From Streptomyces sp. SDr-06 (GTDB taxonomy: Bacteria; Actinomycetota; Actinomycetes; Streptomycetales; Streptomycetaceae): 64,000 bases of DNA. Positions 23,532 through 31,487 of this stretch are shown piece by piece (the stretch's first letter is position 1; each line of letters begins with the position of its first letter). The position numbers were made by a program, and so were the translations under genes. The notes beneath the pieces are model-generated. The model was not told the DNA's origin. It was given only the letters and a program-made list of their open reading frames with translations, and searched no databases. The DNA lies in assembly GCF_003324565.1 (NCBI RefSeq), contig NZ_QOLA01000019.1:62001-126000 (forward strand). The letters are read 5' to 3'.

Positions 23532-24569
23532 TCAGCGGCCGTGCCGGCCGCCCGCCACGGCCTTGCGGCGCAGCGTCGCGAAGAGCGCCGCGGCACCGAT
23601 CGCGATCGCGCCCGCGCCCGCCAGGGCGAGGTACCGGGTGCTGCTGTCGCCCCCGGTCTCGGCGAGGTTCTGCGTGCCGGGGGTCCCGGTCGAGCCGACC
23701 GGGGTGGCCGCGGCCCCGTCCGCCTGCGGATTGTTGCCCGCGGCGTCGGCCCCCGCGACCGGGGCCGCGCTCGGCCGGGTGCCCGTGGTGGCGTCGCCGT
23801 GGTGGTGCTGGACGGTCGACTTGGCCGCGCCGTCGGCGATCTCCTGCTCGGTGGGCGCGGAGGCCGTCGGCGCCGGGGCGCCCGCCGTGCCGCTGTCCTT
23901 GCCGAACACCACGTCGGAGCAGGTGTAGAACGCCTCGGGGCTGTCCGAACGCTGCCAGATCGAATAGATGAGGTGGCGGCCGGAGCGGGCCGGGATCTTT
24001 CCCTCGAAGACGTAGTCGCCACCTCGCATGGGCGGGTCGGTGACCTCGGCGAACGGCGTCGCCTCCAGGTCCGACCACTTCAGCGGCTTCGACGGGTCGT
24101 AGCCGACCTTGGTGATGTACAGCGCGAACGAGCCCTTGTGGGGCGCCGTTCCCTTGTAGTGGAAGGTGTGGCTGCCCGCGGAGAGCTTGGTGGCGGGCCA
24201 ATCGGCGCGGGCCAGGTCCAGGCCCTTGTACTTGTCGTTGCCGCCGCTGCACAGACGGCCGTCCGGGATGATCTCCTTGGACCTGCCGGCGGCGTTGGCC
24301 ATGTTCACCGCGTTCCAGTCGTAGAAGGCCTGCGCGCCGCTGACCGCGACGGCGGCCTTGCACGCGGCCGACTTGGGGCTCTCCGGGCCCTCGGCGTAGC
24401 AGGCCGAGACCCGGCTGACCGGGTCCGTCATCGAGCCGTGCGCGGCGGCGGGCCCGGCCGCGAGCCCGGTGAGGGCGAGCGGCGTGAAGCCGAGCGCGGC
24501 GACGACGGCGGCCCTGCGCCGACGGGGTCCCCGCTGCTCGAACGCGGTGGAGAGCTGGGGGAAGGTCAT
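23532..24569 (-). CDS. AA10 lytic polysaccharide monooxygenase with LAETG sortase anchor
   Basis: The 345-residue product has a signal peptide with a PRRRRA start, cleaved before His44, the first copper-brace residue (AHGSMTDP). The AA10 domain (44 to about 225) holds the second brace His144 (TAPHKGSFALYITK), the axial Phe222 and two or more disulfides (Cys57/70, 107/217 are candidates). A Thr/Ala/Pro-rich spacer (about 226-300) leads to L302-A-E-T-G306, a hydrophobic segment and RRKA. This is a class-E sortase signal, so the enzyme should be attached to the wall instead of freed. It oxidises chitin or cellulose with copper and a reductant. ATG 24569 follows GGAG. No carbohydrate-binding module is present. 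Confidence 0.92.
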   Translation of the reverse strand: MTFPQLSTAFEQRGPRRRRAAVVAALGFTPLALTGLAAGPAAAHGSMTDPVSRVSACYAEGPESPKSAACKAAVAVSGAQAFYDWNAVNMANAAGRSKEIIPDGRLCSGGNDKYKGLDLARADWPATKLSAGSHTFHYKGTAPHKGSFALYITKVGYDPSKPLKWSDLEATPFAEVTDPPMRGGDYVFEGKIPARSGRHLIYSIWQRSDSPEAFYTCSDVVFGKDSGTAGAPAPTASAPTEQEIADGAAKSTVQHHHGDATTGTRPSAAPVAGADAAGNNPQADGAAATPVGSTGTPGTQNLAETGGDSSTRYLALAGAGAIAIGAAALFATLRRKAVAGGRHGR

Positions 24570-24764
24570 CGTGACGTACTCCTTCGATGGTGCACGGGCG
24601 TGGGGTGTGGGGGTGCCGGATGTCCCGTCCGGCGATCAGCACGCTAGCCCCGCCCCACCGCGATATCCCCTGCTGGAAGCGGGGGATGGCGATCTTTATG
24701 GTCGAGTTAAGGACCCACTCAGAGGCGATTAAGAACGGGCCCGTCCGCCACGTACCGTGGCCCC

Positions 24765-25226
24765 ATGAGCGATGAGATCCGCCTTGCGACCCCGGACGAC
24801 GTGCCCCGCGTGAAGGAGGTCACCGATGCCGCCTACCGCCCGTATGTCGAACGGATCGGGGTCGTGCCCGTCCCCATGGAGGCCGACCACGCCGCGAACG
24901 TCGCCGCGGGGCGGGTGTTCGTGACCGGAGATCCGGTGGTCGGGGTCCTGGTCCTCGTCGCGGAGCCGGACCATCTCTTCCTCGACTCGATCTCCGTCCA
25001 CCCGGACGTCAAGGGCACGGGCCTCGGACGCCGGTTGCTGCACTTCGTGGACGAGCACGCGCGGGCGCTCGGCCTGCCCGAAGTCCGGCTCTACACCAAC
25101 GCGATGATGTGGGAGAACCAGAAGATCTATCCGCGCTACGGGTACGAGATGGTCGAGCGCCGGGTGGAAGGGCGCTACGACCGGCTCCACTACCGCAAGA
25201 CGCTCGGCCCGCGCGAGGCGGGCTGA
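24765..25226 (+). CDS. GNAT-family N-acetyltransferase
   Basis: A 153-residue protein with the complete GNAT fold: IRLATPDDVPRVKEV at the start, LDSISVHPDVKGTGLGRRLL carrying the acetyl-CoA loop (V-x-G-x-G-LGRRL), and the final MMWENQKIYPRYGYEMVERR. It should acetylate an amino group of a small molecule or protein N-terminus using acetyl-CoA; the acceptor is unknown. A TACCGT at 24753-24758 lies 6 nt before ATG 24765 and no ribosome site is visible, suggesting a leaderless message. It is divergent from the LPMO gene. Confidence 0.9.
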   Translation: MSDEIRLATPDDVPRVKEVTDAAYRPYVERIGVVPVPMEADHAANVAAGRVFVTGDPVVGVLVLVAEPDHLFLDSISVHPDVKGTGLGRRLLHFVDEHARALGLPEVRLYTNAMMWENQKIYPRYGYEMVERRVEGRYDRLHYRKTLGPREAG

Positions 25227-25377
25227 GGGGCAGGGGCCCGGCACGGTCGGGGCAACGTGTCGCGGTGGTGCGGGGCGGGGTGACAGGGGCCTGCGCGTCG
25301 AGCGCCTCACCTCGCCCAACGCCGAGCCGCGCTGTGAACGGCCCTCCCTGGAGCGGCGGTTGCGGGGCCCCGAGCCG

Positions 25378-25878
25378 TCAGTCGATCAGCGCCGTGAACT
25401 TGCCGAGTTTCGCCAGGAGTTCGAGCTCGTCCAGCGCTGCCACGGCGCGGGCCGCCGCCTCGGGGTCGCTCTCGGACAGGCCGCTCTCGGCGAACTCGTC
25501 CTCGTCCAGGCGCAGTATGCTCGCGCCGTCGGCCGAGACCCAGAGGTCGAGGTCGAGGTCCTCGGAGATCAGCTCGGCGTTCCGCAGCACCGCGGGCCGG
25601 GTGATGTCGCAGTACCAGCCCTTGAGCACCGAGTCGGCGTCGCGCACCTCCTTCACCGAGTACCAGCGGTCGCGCCAGTAGTGCTCGGTGAACACGTCGC
25701 CCGCTTCGAACCGGACGAAGCCGAAGTCACGGGTTCCCTCGGCCGCCCAGGGGGCGCGTACGGTCAGCCGGGTTCCGTCGTCGGACACCACCGACGCCGG
25801 GTACCGCAGCTTCGTACGTCCGGCCTTGACCAGGACGACATCGACAAGCGTGCCGGCCTCAGCCGAGCTGGGGGACAT
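25378..25878 (-). CDS. DUF402 domain-containing protein
   Basis: A 166-residue protein with the DUF402 pattern: VDVVLVKAGRTKLRYPASVV near the start, EHYWRDRWYSVKEVRDADSV in the middle, GWYCDITRPAV, then DLDLDLWVSADG and LRLDEDEFAESGL. The conserved acidic residues of the centre suggest divalent-metal binding; related members are nucleotide or phosphate-ester hydrolases such as FomD. The start at 25878 follows GGAGG by 7 nt. It is divergent from the GntR gene, with a 267-bp region between, and has no operon partner. Confidence 0.88.
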   Translation of the reverse strand: MSPSSAEAGTLVDVVLVKAGRTKLRYPASVVSDDGTRLTVRAPWAAEGTRDFGFVRFEAGDVFTEHYWRDRWYSVKEVRDADSVLKGWYCDITRPAVLRNAELISEDLDLDLWVSADGASILRLDEDEFAESGLSESDPEAAARAVAALDELELLAKLGKFTALID

Positions 25879-26145
25879 GACGTACCTCCGAGGCGCATAT
25901 CGGGTAGCGGTCCAGGGGCGACCGCCGGAAGCGGGGCGTTCTCCGGGCGGGCCCGCTCGCACGGTATGCGGGGCCGCGCGGAGGGCGCCTCCCATTTTCG
26001 GTCGCCCGGACGGAGCCGCCACCGCCCGGGCGGGCCGACCGGAGCCGCGGGCGGGCACCGGCCTGACGCCGCCTTTCAGGTGTCGCCCCGCACTACGGCG
26101 GCGCCTGCGTTCTCGCCGGGGGCGGGCGCGGGGGAGAATCGGTCT

Positions 26146-26520
26146 GTGACCCTCAAGATCGTGATTGACCAGGGCGCGGCGACCGCGCCGTACGAGCAAC
26201 TGCGCGCCCAGATCGCGGACCGGGCCCGGTCCGGGAGGCTGCCGGTCGGGTACAAACTGCCCACGGTGCGGGGCCTCGCCGAGGAACTCGGGCTCGCCGC
26301 GAACACCGTGGCCAAGGCGTACCGGGCCCTTGAGGCGGACGGGGTCATCGAGACCCGGGGGCGCAACGGGACGTTCGTCGCGGCGGCGGGAGAGGCGTCC
26401 GAGCGGCTCGCCGCGGCTGCGGCGGCCGCGTACGCGGGTGAGGTGCTGCGGCTCGGTCTCGGGCGGGACGCGGCGTGTGCGGTGGTCGAGGACGCGTTGC
26501 GGGCGGCGTACGGGAAGTAG
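26146..26520 (+). CDS. GntR-family regulator, YtrA subfamily
   Basis: A 124-residue regulator from GTG 26146, preceded by GGGGGAGA. The winged-helix domain fills residues 10-75 (APYEQLRAQIADRARSGRLP, KLPTVRGLAEELGLAANTVA, RALEADGVIETRGRNGTFV). Only a short helical tail follows (about 80-124), as expected for the YtrA group, which lacks a full ligand domain. YtrA members usually sit first in an ABC-transporter operon, but no such genes follow here: the downstream sequence is the repeat region at 26595-26734 and a convergent ATPase gene. It may act on distant targets. Confidence 0.88.
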   Translation: MTLKIVIDQGAATAPYEQLRAQIADRARSGRLPVGYKLPTVRGLAEELGLAANTVAKAYRALEADGVIETRGRNGTFVAAAGEASERLAAAAAAAYAGEVLRLGLGRDAACAVVEDALRAAYGK

Positions 26521-26594
26521 GCGCGGGAAGCAGGCGCCTGCGGCGGGCTCGCCCCGCCCCGCCCCTTCCCGAAAGCCTCCGGCGGTGAGTCCGG

Positions 26595-26647
26595 TCGGGT
26601 GCGGGTCGCGTGTGGCCGGTCGCGCCGTTCCTCGCGCCCCTTGGGGG
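26595..26647. repeat. 53-bp direct repeat, copy 1
   Basis: This copy begins TCGGGTGCGGGTCGCGTGTG and ends CCCCTTGGGGG. It matches copy 2 (26682-26734) at 50 of 53 positions. The CGCGCCGTTCCTCGCGCCCC core resembles a repeat family common between Streptomyces genes, as far as I remember. Confidence 0.8.
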
Positions 26648-26681
26648 TTGGGTGTGGAGCGGGCTGGAGGTGCAGTTCCCT

Positions 26682-26734
26682 TCGGGTGCGGGTCGTGTGT
26701 GGTCGGTCGCGCCGTTCCTCGCGGCCCTTGGGGG
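26682..26734. repeat. 53-bp direct repeat, copy 2
   Basis: The second copy starts 87 bp after copy 1 and ends at the base before the stop codon (26735-26737) of the minus-strand ATPase gene. Three substitutions separate the copies (14th, 22nd and 43rd bases). Confidence 0.8.
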
Positions 26735-27826
26735 CTAGAGGTACAAGCCCGCTTCCGGGGTGGGGCGTTGGTCCGGGAGGGAGGCCGGGGACGTGCCGCG
26801 GCGCAGGGCGTACAGCTCGGCCAGGGTGGTGCCGTCCCGGGGGATGCCCTCGTCCGTGCCCAGCCAGCCCACGGCCTCCGCCCTGGTCAGCGGGCCGACC
26901 TCGATGCGGGCGAGGCATCGGCCGGGGCGTACCACCGCGGGGTGCAGCCGCTCCAGGTCCTCGTTGGTGGTGACGCCCACCAGGACGTTGCGGCCCTGGC
27001 CCAGCAGGCCGTCGGTCAGGTTCAGCAGCCGGGAGAGGGCCTGGCCCGCCGTGTGCTTGGCCTCGCCGCGGATCAGCTCGTCGCAGTCCTCCAGGAGGAG
27101 CAGCCGCCAGCGCCCCTTCGCGTTGCCGTCGTCCTCGCCGATCGCGATGTCCATGAGATAGCCGACGTCGTTGAACAGGCGCTCCGGGTCGAGCACGCAG
27201 TCCACCTGGCACCAGTCGCGCCAGGACCGGGCCAGGGTGCGCAGCGCCGAGGTCTTGCCGGTGCCCGGCGGCCCGTGGAGCAGGAGCAGGCGGCCCGCGA
27301 TGTCGTCCGGGGTCACCTTCATCAGGCGGTCCATCGCATCGGCCACCGGCGCCGTGTAGTTGGGCCGCACCTCGTCCCAGGTGCCGGCCGCGATCTGCCG
27401 CGTCGTGCGGTGCGGGCCGCGCCGCGGCGACACGTACCAGAAGCCCATCGTGACGTTCTCGGGCTGCGGCTCCGGCTCGTCCTCGGCGCCCTCGGTGGCC
27501 TGCTTCAGCACCTGCTCGGCCAGCTCCTCGCTGGTCGCGGTCACCGTCACGTCCGCGCCCCGGTTCCAGCGCGAGACGAGCAGCGTCCAGCCCGCACCCT
27601 CGGCGAGCGTCGCGCTGCGGTCGTCGTCGCGGGCGGTGCGCAGCACCTTCGCCGCGGGCGGCAGCAGGCTGACGCCCTTCTTGACCCGGTCGATGGAGGA
27701 GCTGTGCGAGAACGGCTGCTCGCCCGTGGCGAAGCGGCCGAGGAAGAGCGCGTCGACGACATCGGACGGAGAATCGCTGTCGTCCATGGTGAGCCGGATC
27801 GGCAGCGCGGCCTCTGGGGTAGACAT
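26735..27826 (-). CDS. AAA-family ATPase with DUF5925-like N-terminal region
   Basis: A 363-residue protein. The N-terminal 130 residues (MDDSDSPSDVVDALFLGRFA, GVSLLPPAAKVLRTARDDDR, FWYVSPRRGPHRTTRQI) resemble DUF5925. An AAA module follows with Walker A GPPGTGKTSALRTL, Walker B RLLLLEDCDEL and the sensor/arginine region VGVTTNEDLERLHPAVVRPGR, close to the BCS1/FtsH-like arrangement. It should use ATP to remodel a protein partner, but the partner is unknown. The start at 27826 is chosen over an in-frame ATG at 27835; neither has a strong ribosome site. It is divergent from the glycoside hydrolase gene by 125 bp. Confidence 0.85.
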   Translation of the reverse strand: MSTPEAALPIRLTMDDSDSPSDVVDALFLGRFATGEQPFSHSSSIDRVKKGVSLLPPAAKVLRTARDDDRSATLAEGAGWTLLVSRWNRGADVTVTATSEELAEQVLKQATEGAEDEPEPQPENVTMGFWYVSPRRGPHRTTRQIAAGTWDEVRPNYTAPVADAMDRLMKVTPDDIAGRLLLLHGPPGTGKTSALRTLARSWRDWCQVDCVLDPERLFNDVGYLMDIAIGEDDGNAKGRWRLLLLEDCDELIRGEAKHTAGQALSRLLNLTDGLLGQGRNVLVGVTTNEDLERLHPAVVRPGRCLARIEVGPLTRAEAVGWLGTDEGIPRDGTTLAELYALRRGTSPASLPDQRPTPEAGLYL

Positions 27827-27951
27827 GCCGCCCATGATCCGCCAACACGCCCGTGGGCGCACGTGTTTTGTCCCGTTGATGGATGGGGGTGGTTCTGTCC
27901 CCGTTCCGGCAAAACTGGCCGGAATGAGGACCACCGCCGATACGCTCCCTC

Positions 27952-29355
27952 GTGATGGAACGTCATCGGGGAACCACCATCCGCAGTCGCGGGTCCGCGG
28001 CGTCGCCCAGACGCGGGACCCGGGCGCTGCTGGCAACCGCTCTCTTCACGGTCCTCTGTCTCGTAGCGGCGACGGCCGGGTGTACGCACCGGGGCGGGGG
28101 CGAGGGAGGCCCCGGCCGGACCGGCGCGAGCAACACCGATCCCGCGCTCGGCTGGGGCTTCACGCACACCCAGTACAGCGCCGACACCGGCGACGACGAC
28201 GCCGTGGCGCGCGCCCGGGACCTGCTCTCGGCACAGGGCCTGCCGCAGGCCCAGGCGATCATGGGCTGGGGCGCGGGCAACCCCGAGCCGTCGCCCGGCA
28301 CGTACGACTTCTCGGACCTCGACCGGCGCGTGCGCTACATCCGTTCCACCGGCGCCACCCCCGTCATCACCCTGTGCTGCGCGCCCGACTGGATGAAGGG
28401 CGGCCGGTCCGGGGCGAGCAGGACGGACTGGAGCGTGCAGGCGCTGGAGTCGGCGCCGCTGCCCACCCACTACAAGGACTTCGCGGCGCTCGCCGCGAAG
28501 GTGGCCCAGCGCTATCCGGACGTGCGGCACTTCATCGTGTGGAACGAGCTCAAGGGCTTCTACGACGACACCGCCCAGCGCTGGAACTACGAGGGCTACA
28601 CCCAGCTCTACAACCAGGTCTACGACGCGCTGAAGAAGGCCGACCAGCGGAACCTGGTCGGCGGCCCCTACCTCGTCATGGACAGCTTCGGGCCGCAGGA
28701 CCAGTCGTACGCCTCCGCCCTGAAGGGCCCCTGGGGCTCGGTCGACCAGCGGGTGCTCGACGCCTTCACGTACTGGAACAAGCACAAGAAGGGCGCCGAC
28801 TTCGCGGTGGTCGACGGCGCGGGCTTCACCCGCACCAACCAGATGCTCCCCGACGCCTTCGGCGCCACCGACAAGCTGACCGCCGTCAGCGAGTGGGTGC
28901 GCAAGCAGAGCGGCCTGCCGGTGTGGTGGGCCGAGTACTACGTCGAACCCGACAAGTCCGGCTGGAGCGAACAGCGGCGCGTCGCCACCCAGGCCGTTGC
29001 CATGATGGCCCTGGCACGCGGCGGTGTGAGCACCGCCTTCTACTGGAGCCCCGAGGAGCGGAGCGGTCCGTGCCCCGGCTGTCTGTGGACACCGACCCAA
29101 CAGGGCGACGGGGGCAAGGAGTTGCCCATGTACGCGCTGATCTCCAGGTTCGCGAGGGCCTTCCCGCCGGGCACCCGCTTCGCCACCGTCGCCGTCGCCG
29201 TCGCCGTCGCCGACGACGACGTGCCGAACGTGCGGGTGCTGGCGAGCGGCAAGGACGTGCTCGTCGTGAACACCCTGAGCCGGTCCATCGACGCGAAGGT
29301 CGACGGAAAGTCGTTCCCGATGGCCGCCTACGAGGTGCGCTGGCTGACCCGCTGA
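27952..29355 (+). CDS. Clan GH-A glycoside hydrolase lipoprotein (GH39-like)
   Basis: A 467-residue lipoprotein with a signal ending ATAGC (Cys44). The TIM-barrel catalytic domain shows the clan GH-A pair: the acid/base Glu199 in HFIVWNELKGFY and the nucleophile candidate Glu328 in VWWAEYYVEP. Further barrel signs are YDFSDLDRRVRYIRSTGATP and AFYWSPEE. GH39 (beta-xylosidase/iduronidase) or a close family is likely. It is fixed to the outer membrane face and may trim the polysaccharide whose assembly genes lie convergently beside it, with which it overlaps by 28 bp. A run of alternating Val-Ala (VAVAVAVA) encoded by a GCCGTC repeat sits near 29183-29208. GTG 27952 or ATG 27955 can start it. 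Confidence 0.82.
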   Translation: MMERHRGTTIRSRGSAASPRRGTRALLATALFTVLCLVAATAGCTHRGGGEGGPGRTGASNTDPALGWGFTHTQYSADTGDDDAVARARDLLSAQGLPQAQAIMGWGAGNPEPSPGTYDFSDLDRRVRYIRSTGATPVITLCCAPDWMKGGRSGASRTDWSVQALESAPLPTHYKDFAALAAKVAQRYPDVRHFIVWNELKGFYDDTAQRWNYEGYTQLYNQVYDALKKADQRNLVGGPYLVMDSFGPQDQSYASALKGPWGSVDQRVLDAFTYWNKHKKGADFAVVDGAGFTRTNQMLPDAFGATDKLTAVSEWVRKQSGLPVWWAEYYVEPDKSGWSEQRRVATQAVAMMALARGGVSTAFYWSPEERSGPCPGCLWTPTQQGDGGKELPMYALISRFARAFPPGTRFATVAVAVAVADDDVPNVRVLASGKDVLVVNTLSRSIDAKVDGKSFPMAAYEVRWLTR

Positions 29356-30650
29356 GGTTCCGCCGAGCGCAGCACCCGGAACAGCTTCACCGCCGCGACC
29401 ACCGCGATCACCGACAGGCTCGCCACCTCCGCGATGCCCACGCCGGTCAGGCCCAGCGGCCGCAGCAGCGCGAGGGTCGATCCCAGCACCAGGACGCACA
29501 ACGCGCCCTGGAGCAGGGCGAGCCCCGAGGTACGGCTCTGTGCGCGGAGCACCGCGAAGTACAGCTCGATCACCACGCGCAGCAGCGCCCCGACCACCAG
29601 CCAGCGCAGCAGCGGCGTGGCATGCCGGGCGTAGCCCTCGCCGAACACGTGCAGGATGTGCGGCGCGAAGGCGAAGAGGAACCCGCAGATCGGCACCACG
29701 ATCTTGATCATGCGCAGCAGCGCGGCCCGCGCGTTGCGGCCGAGCCGCTCGGGATCGTGCGCGCCCTCGACGGTCAGCGAGGCGCCCATGTTGATGGCGA
29801 GCAGTTCGACGGTGCCGCCCATGGTCGCCGTGATGTAGAAGTACGCGTTGTCCGCCGAGCTGATCTGGGAGGCCACGATCACGGGCACCAGATAGACCAC
29901 CGCCAGCGCGAACAGCGAACCCGTGTAGTCGCCGGCCAGGAACCGGCCCAGCTCCCGGTGGCTCGGCGGCCGGGCGGTGCGTGCGGTGAGCTCCACATGG
30001 CGGGGGACCAGGCGCCGGAACACCAGCCAGCCCAGCGGCAGTACGGACACCGCGATCGCGGCCACCCACGACACGAAGACGCCGCTGGTCGGCAGCGAGG
30101 CCGCGATCACCACCAGGAGCAGCAGCTTGACCGCGGAGAACGCCGTGTTGCCGACCGGCACCCAGAACGCGCTGCGCAGCCCGGTGAGCACCCCGTCCTG
30201 GAGGGTGAGGACGGACCAGGCGATCACGGCCGCGACGAAGCCGAGCCCCTTGAACGGGCCGTGCAGGAACCGGTACGAGGGGCCCCAGAAGTCCAGCGTC
30301 TCCATGAAGACGAGCGCGGCCGCGCCGACCACGCACGCGCTCAGCGCATAGGTGCGCAGGACGAGACGGCCGGTGGCGGCGCCCGCCACCGGGATGAAGC
30401 GGGCCATCGCCCCGGTCAGGGTCAGCGCGGTGAGCCCGGCGAGGAACTTCATGGCGGCGATCGCCGCCGAACCCTGGCCGACCGCGTCGTCGGTGTAGTA
30501 CCGGGCGGCCACCAGCCAGAAGCCGAGGCCGAGCACCGCGCTGATGCCCGTGTTCAGCATGAGCGCGTAGGCGTTGCGGAAGAGGGGGATGCCCCGGTGG
30601 TGGTTCCGGGTCGGTGTACTCCGGTCCTGGGCGGTGCTCATGTCGGCCAC
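29328..30650 (-). CDS. Lipopolysaccharide-type flippase (Wzx/MATE-like polysaccharide exporter)
   Basis: A 440-residue polytopic membrane protein with about 12 to 14 hydrophobic segments, beginning FRNAYALMLNTGISAVLGLGFWLVAARYY, the usual start of the polysaccharide_synt/Wzx group. Members flip lipid-linked oligosaccharide or teichoic-type precursors across the membrane. It is the last gene of a four-gene operon with two glycosyltransferases and a deacetylase. The start is GTG 30650 or ATG 30641. The last 28 bp overlap the end of the convergent glycoside hydrolase gene, so the two transcripts are complementary at their 3' ends. Confidence 0.88.
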   Translation of the reverse strand: MADMSTAQDRSTPTRNHHRGIPLFRNAYALMLNTGISAVLGLGFWLVAARYYTDDAVGQGSAAIAAMKFLAGLTALTLTGAMARFIPVAGAATGRLVLRTYALSACVVGAAALVFMETLDFWGPSYRFLHGPFKGLGFVAAVIAWSVLTLQDGVLTGLRSAFWVPVGNTAFSAVKLLLLVVIAASLPTSGVFVSWVAAIAVSVLPLGWLVFRRLVPRHVELTARTARPPSHRELGRFLAGDYTGSLFALAVVYLVPVIVASQISSADNAYFYITATMGGTVELLAINMGASLTVEGAHDPERLGRNARAALLRMIKIVVPICGFLFAFAPHILHVFGEGYARHATPLLRWLVVGALLRVVIELYFAVLRAQSRTSGLALLQGALCVLVLGSTLALLRPLGLTGVGIAEVASLSVIAVVAAVKLFRVLRSAEPQRVSQRTS

Positions 30651-30677
30651 GGGTACCGCTCGCCTTCTGGTCGGTCG

Positions 30678-31487
30678 TCAGTCGCCGCCGAGCTTCCGCC
30701 CGGCCTGCCGGGCCCTGCGGGCCACGGCGTATCCCTTCGTCAGGACGCGGTCGACGACGAAGGCGCGCGCGATGTCGCGGCCGCTGCCCGCGACGAGCCG
30801 CTCGAACGCGTCGAGGTCCGTGCCGCGCCGGACCGTCACCCGCTCCAGGGCGTACGGGCCCTGGCGGCGCTCGGCCAGGGCGTTGCCCACCGCGAGCGCC
30901 TGGGTGAAGCCCGCCGACCGTACGGTGCGCCGCACCCGCCGGCTGGAGTAGCCGTAGGGGTAGGCGAACGAGACGGGGCGGCGGCCGAGCTCGTCGGCGA
31001 GGATCTCCTTGCAGCGCAGCGTCTCGAACCAGAGCCGCTCGTCGGGGAGTTGGTCCAGCTGGGGATGGGAGTGGCTGTGCCCGCCGATCTCGGTGCCGGC
31101 CGCGGCGAGCTCGCGCACCTGGTCCCAGTCCAGCATGGTGTCCAGGGCGCCGCCCTCGTCGTACGCGCCGCGCAGCCAGCCCGTGGAGACGAAGAGCGTC
31201 GAGGCGAAGCCGTGCTTGGCGAGGACCGGCAGGGCGTGGCGGTGCACGCCCTCGTAGCCGTCGTCGAAGGTGATCAGGACGGGACGGCGTGGAAGCGCTC
31301 CCGCCGTGCGCCAGGCGTGCGCCAGCTGGGCCGTGGTCACCGGGGTGCGGCCCAGCTCCGCGAGCAGCTCCATCTGGTCCGCGAAGGCGTCCGGCGAGAC
31401 CGAGAGCCGGTACGCCGCCTTCGCGGGGCAGTGCGCCACCGAGTGGTACATGAGGATGGGCACGGGCCCCGTCCGCGCAGCTGTCAT
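30678..31487 (-). CDS. Polysaccharide deacetylase (NodB domain, CE4)
   Basis: A 269-residue cytosolic or membrane-peripheral protein without a signal peptide. The NodB domain starts VPILMYHSV and carries the motif 1 TFDDGY (D75-D76) and motif 2 H137-S-H-S-H141-P, the metal-binding set. Motif 3 is near SFAYPYGYSSRRVRRTV. It should remove N-acetyl groups from a sugar of the glycan made by this operon, or act as a carbohydrate esterase. The ATG overlaps the stop of the upstream GT2 gene and 27 bp separate it from the flippase gene. A basic C-terminal tail (ARRARQAGRKLGGD) may bind membranes. Confidence 0.88.
   Translation of the reverse strand: MTAARTGPVPILMYHSVAHCPAKAAYRLSVSPDAFADQMELLAELGRTPVTTAQLAHAWRTAGALPRRPVLITFDDGYEGVHRHALPVLAKHGFASTLFVSTGWLRGAYDEGGALDTMLDWDQVRELAAAGTEIGGHSHSHPQLDQLPDERLWFETLRCKEILADELGRRPVSFAYPYGYSSRRVRRTVRSAGFTQALAVGNALAERRQGPYALERVTVRRGTDLDAFERLVAGSGRDIARAFVVDRVLTKGYAVARRARQAGRKLGGD

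Noticed and set aside
26595..26734. Insertion-sequence ends or CRISPR-like array
   Set aside because: There are only two copies, with an unequal spacer, no transposase and no further repeats or cas genes.
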